Assembly (NCBI GenBank): GCA_017615755.1
Contig: JAFZZM010000063.1
Span: forward strand, 186,001 to 250,000
DNA: 64,000 nt
Reading direction: 5' to 3'
From: Clostridiales bacterium
GTDB lineage: Bacteria; Bacillota; Clostridia; Saccharofermentanales; Saccharofermentanaceae
Within the stretch, counting starts at the first letter, position 1; every line of letters starts with the position of its first letter. The notes beneath the pieces were generated by a model, which ran no database searches, had not been told where the DNA came from, and worked only from the letters and a program-made list of their open reading frames with translations. Below, one piece after another: positions 8,026 to 15,830 of the stretch. The position numbers and the translations under genes are program-made.

Positions 8026-10488
8026 TTACGTTAAGAAGCGGATGTTGTCAATATAGATGGCGCCGGAGCGCTGTCTGTCGAAAATCGTAAAGCGCAGATC
8101 GCTGATCTCCATCTCGTCAAAGGACGACCAGTTCAGTGTGATCGTCTGCCAGCGAAGGCCGATCGCAATCGTGGCTTCTCCACGGAATCCCGTGATCTGC
8201 ATCGTCTTTTCCGCCTGATCCGGATTGAATACATCCAGACAGATCCTTCTGGCCTTGGAGAATCGAAGCGGTGCCATGCAGGATGCATACGAAAGCACCG
8301 GACCAAAGGACAGAAGACTGTTCTCTGTCTCGTATTCGATACGAAGCGATGCTGCTCCCTGCGTCTTGTTCATGACCTCACGGAAGATCTCGGCTTTACC
8401 CTTTGTCACCTGATAGGTCGGCAGTTTTTCAAAATCACTGTCCCACGTTTTCTTTCCGATAAAGGACAGGTCCTCGCAGGCCGCAAACGTCAGGTCCGGG
8501 CAGTACTCGGACGGGATACGGTCGAAGCGGAACGGCAGTACCGGAATATCGATACGGTTACGGAACGTGGCCTGATGCGGGATCGGGCTGTAGCCGTAAG
8601 TTACGCCGACCGGGTTCTCGATCTCATCGTTCCAGACCATAACACGTACACCATGCAGGATACGGGCCTGTGCCGGAACATAGACACGGCTTTCGTCGCA
8701 GATAGAGAATCCACGCAGGATCGCCTCATTTTCTGCAAGTCGCAGACCATCGACGGTGTTGTCGAAAGAAAGCATGATCTTGTTTCCGATCACTTCTACG
8801 CCGACGCATTCCGGCGAAGAAGACGGCATCTTCGGTGTAAAGTGAAGGCCCAGTGCGATACAGGATAGTCTTCTACCGAGTGCAAAAGATACGGCACTGT
8901 CAGCAAGCAGCATATCGTGCTGGCTCAATATACCGATCGGCATCGGGAAACTTCTTCTGATCGCCGAAAGACGCTCGTTAAACTCTACATGCTGATACGG
9001 CTTTTCCGGATCGATCGCATTCGGATGCAGACCCAGGATAATGAAGGACGGCACCTGAAGCTTATCTTCGATCTCACGCGGTCCGAATACACGGGCCAGA
9101 TCGATCAGAAGCTGGCGGACCATCGGTACATATTCTTTACCGATCTGTGCATCGGAAGCATCCGGAGCAAATACGATACCACGGATACTGCTGTCGCACA
9201 GTGGAGCCAGTTTGTGATTATACAGAACGGACATCAGGTCTTCCGGTCCGACCAGCGGCTTATGGCTGGCCTCGGATACAAGTGTCTCATCTTCTACTTT
9301 AGCCTCTTTCAAGAGGGATGAAATGAGGTCGTGATTGCTCTTGATCTCTCTTGCCACTTCCTCATCCGGGAACTTCAGCGGCTCATCCTCGTCGTCAGCC
9401 TTCAGTTCTTCGTCAGTAAGAGGTGCTTCGAAATCCTTGGCAATATCTTCCTGCTTCTTTTCTTCTGCATTCTCTTCTGTTGTCTCTTCGGACTTTTCTT
9501 CAGCGTTTTCTTCGGACTTCTCCTCGGCATTCTCTTCAGAGTTGTCTTCCCCATTCTTCGGAAGGCCACCCTGATCATCCTCAAAGGCCAGCGCGCCTTC
9601 CGGATCGATCGGGACCTCACAGGTCTCCTCGTCCTCGAAAACGAAGGACTCTTCGCTTGTTGCCTCACCGTCTTCGTCCGACTTGGTGTTATCCTTCAGG
9701 ATGTTTCCCGTCAGGATCGCATTCTTCTTCTCTGTCAGACGGAGAACATTGGCACGGAATCCTTCCACGTCAAAATACAGATTGCGGTCGGAAAGATACT
9801 GCTTGATCGTCTCGTTGTTGTCCACGCCATCGTGGGAGAGCCAGCGGTAGATCGGTGCATAGTCTTCAGCCAGGTCCAGGATACCTACCGGATAGTGGAG
9901 CTGCTCAGCCAGATGATACGCAAACGAAAATGCCACAGAGGAAACCGCGGCCAGTTCGCGGGTATCGCGGACACGGATCCAGTTGCTCTGCTGCTGCATG
10001 ATGATCGGCTCATAGGAGATCTTCTCGATATCCGTAAGCGCATTTCTTTCCGGAGTATAGAAACGGATCAAAGGCATGACCGTCTTTTTCAATGGTGTTC
10101 TCGGTGCGGCACTCTTAGAGATCGGTGTGCCAAAAGGTTTTCCGCCGAACATGACCCAGACATCGCCGCATCGGCAGTCTTCGATGGTCCGTTTGTTGGT
10201 CAGGGAGCGGAATTCCAAGGTATAGGCGTCCGTTGAGGAACGGTACGGAGGCATCTCGAACTGAAAACTTCCGTCTTCTTCCGATGTGGTCTCCAGACTC
10301 AGGATGACACCATAGTCCGTATCCAGCTTGGATACTTTACGTCCGTCTGTCGGGTCCTTCTTAACTTCCAAAGTGACAGGAACATTCGGCTTTCCTACTT
10401 CGCCACGGAGTTTGACCGGTACGCCCTGCTGAAAGACCATACCCGGCGAGATCCATGAAGGAAGACGTATATCATTAGTTTGCGTCAT
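8026..10488 (-). CDS. sialate O-acetylesterase-like protein lacking catalytic residues, with acidic insert
   Basis: The 820-residue product follows the sialate O-acetylesterase (SASA, SGNH-hydrolase) layout: an N-terminal GMVFQQGVPV start (16-25), a GDVWV segment (108-112), AYHLAEQLHYPVGILDLAED (190-209) and SIRGIVF (434-440). The catalytic elements are missing. The family's SGQSNM reads MFGGKPFG, the WYQGESN block reads APDASD, and the IHP motif before the last helix is absent (DSAVSFALGRRL at 530-541). Residues 265-385 are an acidic insert with Glu-Asn/Lys-Ser repeats, and the C-terminal 150 residues look like a carbohydrate-binding beta-sandwich. No signal peptide is seen, so it is probably cytosolic. 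The family link is inferred by motif reading only. Confidence 0.65.
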   Translation of the reverse strand: MTQTNDIRLPSWISPGMVFQQGVPVKLRGEVGKPNVPVTLEVKKDPTDGRKVSKLDTDYGVILSLETTSEEDGSFQFEMPPYRSSTDAYTLEFRSLTNKRTIEDCRCGDVWVMFGGKPFGTPISKSAAPRTPLKKTVMPLIRFYTPERNALTDIEKISYEPIIMQQQSNWIRVRDTRELAAVSSVAFSFAYHLAEQLHYPVGILDLAEDYAPIYRWLSHDGVDNNETIKQYLSDRNLYFDVEGFRANVLRLTEKKNAILTGNILKDNTKSDEDGEATSEESFVFEDEETCEVPIDPEGALAFEDDQGGLPKNGEDNSEENAEEKSEENAEEKSEETTEENAEEKKQEDIAKDFEAPLTDEELKADDEDEPLKFPDEEVAREIKSNHDLISSLLKEAKVEDETLVSEASHKPLVGPEDLMSVLYNHKLAPLCDSSIRGIVFAPDASDAQIGKEYVPMVRQLLIDLARVFGPREIEDKLQVPSFIILGLHPNAIDPEKPYQHVEFNERLSAIRRSFPMPIGILSQHDMLLADSAVSFALGRRLSCIALGLHFTPKMPSSSPECVGVEVIGNKIMLSFDNTVDGLRLAENEAILRGFSICDESRVYVPAQARILHGVRVMVWNDEIENPVGVTYGYSPIPHQATFRNRIDIPVLPFRFDRIPSEYCPDLTFAACEDLSFIGKKTWDSDFEKLPTYQVTKGKAEIFREVMNKTQGAASLRIEYETENSLLSFGPVLSYASCMAPLRFSKARRICLDVFNPDQAEKTMQITGFRGEATIAIGLRWQTITLNWSSFDEMEISDLRFTIFDRQRSGAIYIDNIRFLT

Positions 10489-10731
10489 ATTTTCGACACC
10501 TTTCCAAATTACACATATCTAGTCTATCTTACCTATTATACGACAACTTTGCCAAACTTTCGCGACTTTCCTTAAGAATCATAATAATATGCGGAGAAAT
10601 TATAATCTACGCGCTATGTTCGCAACGACAGTGCTTTTGGACAGGAGAACATTAAAATAATCTTTAGTTATCGGAAAACACGCAGTACAATCCGTTTGAC
10701 TGGTGAAATTTCTGGGGAAGGAGGTGAATAA

Positions 10732-10983
10732 GTGGACGATATCGTGTATATGGGAAGGGTCCTTCGGACACTTCGCCGGGCACGAGAATTATCCCAAGTC
10801 GACATCGCTATCAAAGCAGAATTGAACCTGTCCTACTACAGTCGGATTGAACGGGGTGAGGCTAATCCGACGATCAAAACCGTGTTAAAGATCCTAGAGA
10901 CTTTAGATGTGCCATATGAGGACTACTGGGGTATGGTCGCGCTCGAAAAAATGCACAGTGCAGCCGGTCCACGTCCATCTTAA
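10732..10983 (+). CDS. small XRE-family helix-turn-helix protein
   Basis: The 83-residue product is essentially one XRE (Cro/CI) DNA-binding domain: LRRARELSQVDIAIKAELNL then SYYSRIERGEANPT and a third helix TVLKILETLDVPYEDYW. The start is GTG at 10732, chosen because AAGGAGG lies 7 bases upstream. It is one of few plus-strand genes, runs divergently from the pseudo-esterase gene and converges on the DeoR gene through a shared terminator. Target unknown. Confidence 0.85.
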   Translation: MDDIVYMGRVLRTLRRARELSQVDIAIKAELNLSYYSRIERGEANPTIKTVLKILETLDVPYEDYWGMVALEKMHSAAGPRPS

Positions 10984-11000
10984 TTGAAGGATCAACCGAA

Positions 11001-11078
11001 AAAAGACATCATGCCGTGTCACCAGCTATGAAATGAAATGGACCAATGAAATGAAATCCGCTGGCCACGGCATCCTTT
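11001..11078. terminator. bidirectional terminator between XRE gene and DeoR gene
   Basis: ATGCCGTG (11011-11018) plus CCAGC pairs with GCTGG plus CACGGCAT (ending 11073). It has CCTTTT on the plus side and a run of six T on the minus side. The 33-base loop holds two copies of ATGAAATGAAAT (11028-11039 and 11046-11057). Confidence 0.75.
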
Positions 11079-11091
11079 TGCATCAATATGA

Positions 11092-11871
11092 TCAATCCAG
11101 AGGAGCGATAACCAGTTCGATGCCGAAATCGCGGATCTCCTGAGCCTGTTCGTCAGAAATGCCGGAGTCAGTGATCAGTACATCGATGCGGTCTGCAGGA
11201 ATGAAAGAAGATGTGGAATCCGCATTGAGTTTCGTCGAGTCAACAAGTGCGATCCTTCTCTTGCACTTCTCCGCGAAGCGCTTCTTCAGTTCGAGTTCAT
11301 AGAAATTATGTCCGGTCAGTCCGGAAGCAAGCGAGAAACCATTTCCCGATACAAAATAACTGTCGCCACTGATGCGTCGCAGCATCTCTTCACACAGAAG
11401 GCCTTCGATCGCGCCGGAATGCGGGCGAAGTACGCCCCCGACAAGTACGGTACGGAAATTGCTGTATCTCTGGATCTCCATAGCGGTATGGATACCGTTG
11501 GTTACGATCGTAAGATTTTCCAGTTTGCTGATAAACGGGATCATATGAAAAGTCGTGGAGCTGGCATCGATAAAGATCGTCTCACCTTCATGGACGAACT
11601 TGCCGGCTTCTCTTCCGATTGCCGTTTTCTCTGCCACGCACATCACGCTTCTGCGCATATAGTTTTCAGGTGTGGAAGACTGCTTCACGGAATCCGAGAT
11701 CGAAGCACCACCATGGAAACGGACGATCGCACCTTCACGCTCCAGATCGCGCAGGTCGCTTCTTACCGTAGCACCGGTCACACCCAGTCTTTCTTCCAGG
11801 TCCGTCGTTGCTACACGGCTTTCTTTTTCCAGTATTTCCAGGATTTTCTTTCTTCTGTCTACGTTGATCAT
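11092..11871 (-). CDS. DeoR-family sugar-phosphate-responsive repressor
   Basis: The 259-residue protein has an N-terminal DeoR helix-turn-helix (residues 1-57, with RVATTDLEERLGVTGATVRS and the DLREG-type helix) and the DeoR C-terminal sensor fold (about 75-235) with ASSTTFHMIPF and TNGIHTAMEI, where such proteins bind a phosphosugar. The ATG at 11871 follows AGGTGGGGG; the GTG four codons earlier has no site. No sugar-catabolic gene lies beside it; the nearest is tRNA-Gln. Confidence 0.88.
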   Translation of the reverse strand: MINVDRRKKILEILEKESRVATTDLEERLGVTGATVRSDLRDLEREGAIVRFHGGASISDSVKQSSTPENYMRRSVMCVAEKTAIGREAGKFVHEGETIFIDASSTTFHMIPFISKLENLTIVTNGIHTAMEIQRYSNFRTVLVGGVLRPHSGAIEGLLCEEMLRRISGDSYFVSGNGFSLASGLTGHNFYELELKKRFAEKCKRRIALVDSTKLNADSTSSFIPADRIDVLITDSGISDEQAQEIRDFGIELVIAPLD

Positions 11872-11965
11872 ATTGTCCCCCACCTAATTCTATATCTTCA
11901 TAGAATGAAACATATGATAAACGCGAATCTATCGTTTGTCAACGTTTCTTTTTCATTTGTTTTCA

Positions 11966-12006
11966 AGTGAAATAAAAAGAGCTGTTTCATAATGAAACAG
12001 CTCTTT
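11966..12006 (-). terminator. terminator of tRNA-Gln
   Basis: AAAGAGCTGTTTCAT pairs with ATGAAACAGCTCTTT (11976-12006) with almost no loop beyond the apex. It is followed on the minus strand by TTTTTATTTC. The first stem bases overlap the encoded CCA end of the tRNA. Confidence 0.85.
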
Positions 12007-12079
12007 GGCTGCCGAACTAGGATTCGAACCCAGACAGACGGTGCCAGAAACCGGAGTGCTACCTTTACACAATTCGGCA
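12006..12079 (-). tRNA. tRNA-Gln (anticodon CTG)
   Basis: A 74-nt cloverleaf on the minus strand: acceptor TGCCGAA/TTCGGCA with discriminator G and encoded CCA, D arm GTGT/GCAC, anticodon loop TTCTGGC (CTG at 34-36), and T arm CTGGG/CCTAG around TTCGAAT. The anticodon stem CCGGT/ACCGT has a C27-U43 mismatch, leaving four pairs. Confidence 0.93.
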
Positions 12080-12141
12080 ATGTTGTTAATCAACGCTAGA
12101 AAGTATACCAAAAGAATTCCGTTAGTGCAATACCTTTTTCT

Positions 12142-12759
12142 TTATTTTCCGGAAGGTCTTGCAGTAGGCATATCAGGGGCGGAAGGAAGCGGTTTCATCA
12201 GCCCCAGCTCCTCGGCTTTTTCCCTTACCAGCGCAATATCTTTCCAGAGCTTGATACGCTCATTGTTATTGCGGAGAATGTATGCCGGATGGAACGTCGG
12301 AAGAATGTAATAGCCGTTCTTTTCGAAGAACTTACCTCGGATCTCCGTCATCTTGGCCATCTTATCTCCGGTAAAGAGCGTGTAGGCGGTCTTACCCAGA
12401 AGAACGATGATCTTCGGCTTGGAGATCAGGATCTGCTTGCCCAGAAGAACTTTACAGGTCTTCGCTTCCGCTTCGGTAGGAACACGGTTCTCCGGCGGAC
12501 GACACTTCACTACATTAGCGATATGAAAATCCTCCATGGAAAAGCCCTGTGCATCCAGAAGCAACTGCAGGAGCTGTCCTGCCTGTCCTACAAAAGGCAG
12601 TCCCTGTTCATCCTCATTTGCTCCCGGACCTTCGCCGACAAACATGATCGGCGCTACGACACTGCCACGGTAGATCACCACATTCTTTCTCGTCTTGGAA
12701 AGCGGGCAAGCCTGACAATTCCGGCACTCTTCAACAAAATCGTTCCAGGATATCTTCAT
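12142..12759 (-). CDS. family-4 uracil-DNA glycosylase (Fe-S type)
   Basis: The enzyme removes uracil from DNA. The 205-residue product has the family-4 cysteines in CRNCQACPLSKTR (N-terminus) and in VVKCRPPENR plus EAKTC, which hold a 4Fe-4S cluster. It also has the active-site GEGPGANEDEQGLPFVGQAG and the late THPAYIL-type motif (TFHPAYILR). The start at 12759 is chosen from the family pattern; its ribosome site (GGTGA) is weak. The start lies 16 bases past the stop of the Smr-domain gene, whose product may act in the same general DNA or RNA maintenance role. Confidence 0.9.
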   Translation of the reverse strand: MKISWNDFVEECRNCQACPLSKTRKNVVIYRGSVVAPIMFVGEGPGANEDEQGLPFVGQAGQLLQLLLDAQGFSMEDFHIANVVKCRPPENRVPTEAEAKTCKVLLGKQILISKPKIIVLLGKTAYTLFTGDKMAKMTEIRGKFFEKNGYYILPTFHPAYILRNNNERIKLWKDIALVREKAEELGLMKPLPSAPDMPTARPSGK

Positions 12760-12775
12760 ATATTCACCAATGGGA

Positions 12776-13120
12776 TCAACGTAAAACGACCACCGTGATC
12801 CCGTCATTTCCCTTGGCCCAGTCGGGGTCATTACGGAATGCGGGGCACGCTTCCACGATGGATCTTCCTAAAGTCTCGAAAGGACCAAACTGTTCACCCG
12901 GACAGAAAGCACGGATACGTCCTTCATCTTTCATGGTACGAAGTACTTCAAGTGTAGCCGTCTTGATCACACCGCCCTTGCCGGTGGAACCATAACCGTG
13001 AATAACCTTCACCTGATTCACTCCGACACGGCGCAAAGTATTGAGTTCCAATCGCAATTTGCGAACGGCAACATCAACTTTAGGCATACCTTCTTTGATA
13101 TTGATGATACTTGCGGCCAT
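12776..13120 (-). CDS. Smr-domain protein
   Basis: The 114-residue protein is a stand-alone Smr domain: a DVAVRKLRLELNTLRR helix followed by the hallmark VIHGYGSTGKGGVIK loop (about 39-53, HGxGxG-type) and a LRTMKDEGRIRAF segment. Smr domains in MutS2 and in small proteins cleave DNA or RNA. Which nucleic acid this one acts on cannot be told. It starts about 95 bases from the divergent rsuA and is followed directly by the uracil-DNA glycosylase gene. Confidence 0.85.
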   Translation of the reverse strand: MAASIINIKEGMPKVDVAVRKLRLELNTLRRVGVNQVKVIHGYGSTGKGGVIKTATLEVLRTMKDEGRIRAFCPGEQFGPFETLGRSIVEACPAFRNDPDWAKGNDGITVVVLR

Positions 13121-13194
13121 GTTATACCTCTACTCTCGACTTACACAATTATTATATCACAATTTTCACTTTTTTCATGTTTGAAAATCTAGAC

Positions 13195-13207
13195 AATTTG
13201 CTATAAT
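13195..13207 (+). promoter_or_regulatory. extended -10 promoter of rsuA
   Basis: TGCTATAAT ends at 13207, and a TTGAAA at 13181-13186 gives a short 15-base spacing. The predicted transcript start is at or within a base of the ATG at 13215. Confidence 0.55.
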
Positions 13208-13214
13208 AGCAAAC

Positions 13215-13931
13215 ATGAGAATCGATAAAATTTTGGCAAATTCAGGTTACGGAACACGTTCGCAAGTCAAGGATTTCTTGCGTTCGGGACGTGTCACGAT
13301 CAACGGGGAAGCGATACTCGATCCGGGCTATTCCGTATTTGACAAAGACATCCCATTAATTTGCCTGGATGGCTCTCCAATCGTCGCCGGAACACACCTG
13401 TATTTCTGTCTGAATAAACCTGACGGGTATGTTACCGCCATGACAGATGACCACCTTCCCTGTGTCGGAGATCTCATTCCTGATCATTTGAAAACGAAGA
13501 AACTCGCACCGGTCGGTCGTCTGGATTATCACACCACAGGCGTCCTTCTCATCACGAATGACGGTGATCTTTCGCATAAGCTCACAAGCCCGAAATGGCA
13601 CAAAGAAAAAGTCTATCTGGTCACCTACGAAGGCGAAGCACTCACAGAAAAAGAAGTCGAGTGCTTTTCGAAAGGAATCACACTTCACGAGAAAGGCCGC
13701 GAGCCGGAAAAACTGAAGCCTGCCGAACTGATCCTTCTTGCACCGGGACAGTGCCGTCTGGTGCTGACTGAGGGAAAAACGCATCAGGTCAAGCGCATGC
13801 TGGCCTCGCAAGGGCGAAGTGTCATTGCCCTGCATAGGGAAAGCATCGGTTCGCTCTGCCTTCACGACGGACAAAAGCCCGGCGAGATGTATGCATTAAG
13901 TGCGGAAGAGATCGCTTTACTTAAAGAGTGA
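13215..13931 (+). CDS. rsuA: 16S rRNA pseudouridine synthase RsuA-type
   Basis: This enzyme makes a pseudouridine in rRNA (516 in 16S for RsuA). The 238-residue product has an N-terminal S4 RNA-binding domain (residues 1-48), and the catalytic motif GRLDYHTTGVLLITNDG with Asp104. The C-terminal ATEGKTHQVKRM-like VLTEGKTHQVKRML completes the fold. No Shine-Dalgarno sequence precedes the ATG and the -10 box ends 7 bases before it, so the mRNA may be leaderless. It converges on the DnaJ-like gene with only 3 bases between stops. RluB is an alternative substrate class. Confidence 0.88.
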   Translation: MRIDKILANSGYGTRSQVKDFLRSGRVTINGEAILDPGYSVFDKDIPLICLDGSPIVAGTHLYFCLNKPDGYVTAMTDDHLPCVGDLIPDHLKTKKLAPVGRLDYHTTGVLLITNDGDLSHKLTSPKWHKEKVYLVTYEGEALTEKEVECFSKGITLHEKGREPEKLKPAELILLAPGQCRLVLTEGKTHQVKRMLASQGRSVIALHRESIGSLCLHDGQKPGEMYALSAEEIALLKE

Positions 13932-13934
13932 GTA

Positions 13935-14993
13935 TCAATCCTTGGATTCTACGTACGGATACTGCTTCAGATAATCCTCACGGATCGCTTTCATATCCTT
14001 CAGTGCATTCTTGATGAACTCTTTGGACTCATCCAGTTTCTCGCCTCCGGCATTGATACCGAGAACGATAGATGTATCCGATTCTTTCCAGAGAACTTTT
14101 ACGCCCAGTGAAAGCTGGTCGATCTTGTCGCTGATAATAAATCCGTAGACATGCTCGACCTTGGATTCTTCCGTGATCTCCGGAAGTTCCACTCCGCTTG
14201 CGGCAACTTTTTCACCATACTCTTCGACAAATCTGGCCTGGGAATAGATATACGGCTGAACATGGGAAAGCTCTTCTTCTGTCCAGGTATTTTTCATTTC
14301 TTCATAAAGGTCATCCAGAGGCAGCAGCGTCTCGCTGGATACATAACTCGGGACCGTATAGGCATCGTAGATCAGGATCGACGGGCGCACCGCCATCAGA
14401 GCCACTTCCTGCTGAAGCGCATATACATCGATCTCTTCGCCTTCGTTATTATCCGAGACCACGTCTACGTACTGCACCTCCGGCGTTTTAAAAGAGGAAT
14501 GCTCAGTCGTGACATCGATCAGAATATCCGCGTCAAGCTCAAAATGGCCGATACCGGTGACACGAATGTCGAGCTTCGTTGCCAGAAAGAAAAAGCGCAC
14601 AAATGTAACGACGAATACCAGCACCGCAACGCCGATGATGATCTTCCATCCTTCGTAATGGAAGAAATCGCCCCACTGTTTCTTGGTCTTACCCAGGTAA
14701 TGTTTGGCGGCCGCCTCTTCTTCCTTCTCCTTCACGATACGGTCACGGTTACCGGTCGCCACGTTATAAGCAGCGGAAAGATCCGCCAGCTTCTGTTCAT
14801 CGTTTTGGGCCTTATACGTCTTGCCGAGCTTCCAGAAACGGTCATCGATATCTTCTCTTCTCGCCCAGGCAGGAAGATCGAAGTACTCCAGTGCTTCCTC
14901 CTTGGTCATCTTCTCTATTGCCGGATCGGGTACGATCGGAACCTTCTCCTCATTTGGCTCTGTATTTAACTTCTCAGGTTCTTTCTCAGCCAT
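13935..14993 (-). CDS. membrane protein with degenerate J-like N-terminal domain
   Basis: The 352-residue product is not assigned to a known family. Residues 20-90 resemble a J domain by helix pattern (MTKEEALEYFDLPAWARRED, FWKLGKTYKAQ, ADLSAAYNVAT), but the HPD tripeptide is absent. One transmembrane helix lies at about 113-135 (WKIIIGVAVLVFVVTFVRFF), followed by a large, mostly acidic domain with no motif I recognise. The start at 14993 (MAEKEPEK) has AAGGA upstream. It converges on rsuA and is separated from the upstream GT2 gene by a terminator. Function is unknown. Confidence 0.7.
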   Translation of the reverse strand: MAEKEPEKLNTEPNEEKVPIVPDPAIEKMTKEEALEYFDLPAWARREDIDDRFWKLGKTYKAQNDEQKLADLSAAYNVATGNRDRIVKEKEEEAAAKHYLGKTKKQWGDFFHYEGWKIIIGVAVLVFVVTFVRFFFLATKLDIRVTGIGHFELDADILIDVTTEHSSFKTPEVQYVDVVSDNNEGEEIDVYALQQEVALMAVRPSILIYDAYTVPSYVSSETLLPLDDLYEEMKNTWTEEELSHVQPYIYSQARFVEEYGEKVAASGVELPEITEESKVEHVYGFIISDKIDQLSLGVKVLWKESDTSIVLGINAGGEKLDESKEFIKNALKDMKAIREDYLKQYPYVESKD

Positions 14994-15023
14994 TCCTTTT
15001 TCCTTCCAGTCATTTCCTTTCAC

Positions 15024-15050
15024 AATGAAAAGCACGCGTTCTGCGTGCTT
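15024..15050 (-). terminator. terminator after GT2 gene
   Basis: AAGCACGC/GCGTGCTT with loop GTTCT (15030-15050), followed by TTTTCATTG on the minus strand. Confidence 0.75.
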
Positions 15051-15054
15051 CTCT

Positions 15055-15768
15055 TTACTTCTTCTTCATCTCTCTCTTGAAAGCTCTGAAGTCCGCCAGT
15101 GCTGCCCAGCCGATCTTGATGATCTTCTTGATGTTGATGGAGTTCTTACCACCCTGTCTGGGCTTAAACGTGATGACACGAAGCGTGTAGTTTTCTTTAT
15201 AGTATGCAAAGAATGTGGTGAGCATAACATTCGGGAGGTTGTAGTCCTCTCTGAAGCGGCCCACATACTTGTTTACCAGCGTGTTCTTCATAAGACGGAA
15301 AGGAGCATTGGAGTCCTTCACCTTAACGCCGAAGTGCAGACGAAGCAGGAAGCACAGGAACTTCTCGACAAACTTTCTGGACTTACCGTCTCCACGGACG
15401 ACACGGTTACCCAGGATCGCATCATACTGGTTTCTCAGTTCCCAGAAAGCTTCGAATTCATTCGGATCCGTCTGTCCGTCCGAGTCAGTCTGGAAGATCC
15501 AGTCTGCGCCGTTGGCGATTGCGTACTTGTACATCGCGATCAGCTTCGGACCATGCTGCTTGAGGCAGTCGGACATGATCTCCAGCTTCGGATATTTCTG
15601 CTGCATGGAAACCAGGATCTCATGTGTTCTGTCGGCACTTCCACTGTCAGCTACTACCATACGCGAGCCTTCGCCCTTTCCTTCAAGGATCGGGTACCAG
15701 TCGCTTACGACTTTCTCGATATTTGCTTCTTCGTTATAGGCAGGCATGACAATAAAAAGATTATCCAT
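15055..15768 (-). CDS. family-2 glycosyltransferase
   Basis: The 237-residue protein has the GT-A fold signature MPAYNEEANI at the start, DSGSADRTHEI for the nucleotide site and the QTDSDGQTDP acidic motif that binds metal and UDP-sugar. There is no transmembrane helix, though the basic end (RAFKREMKKK) could touch the membrane. It is followed by a terminator, and it is co-directional with glf (62 bases upstream), so it probably contributes to the same surface glycan. Sugar and acceptor are unknown. Confidence 0.85.
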   Translation of the reverse strand: MDNLFIVMPAYNEEANIEKVVSDWYPILEGKGEGSRMVVADSGSADRTHEILVSMQQKYPKLEIMSDCLKQHGPKLIAMYKYAIANGADWIFQTDSDGQTDPNEFEAFWELRNQYDAILGNRVVRGDGKSRKFVEKFLCFLLRLHFGVKVKDSNAPFRLMKNTLVNKYVGRFREDYNLPNVMLTTFFAYYKENYTLRVITFKPRQGGKNSINIKKIIKIGWAALADFRAFKREMKKK

Positions 15769-15830
15769 TTTTCCGTGCTCCTCAAGTGTCTAGATTAACT
15801 TTCATTATACCATTGCAAATGGCGTTTGTG

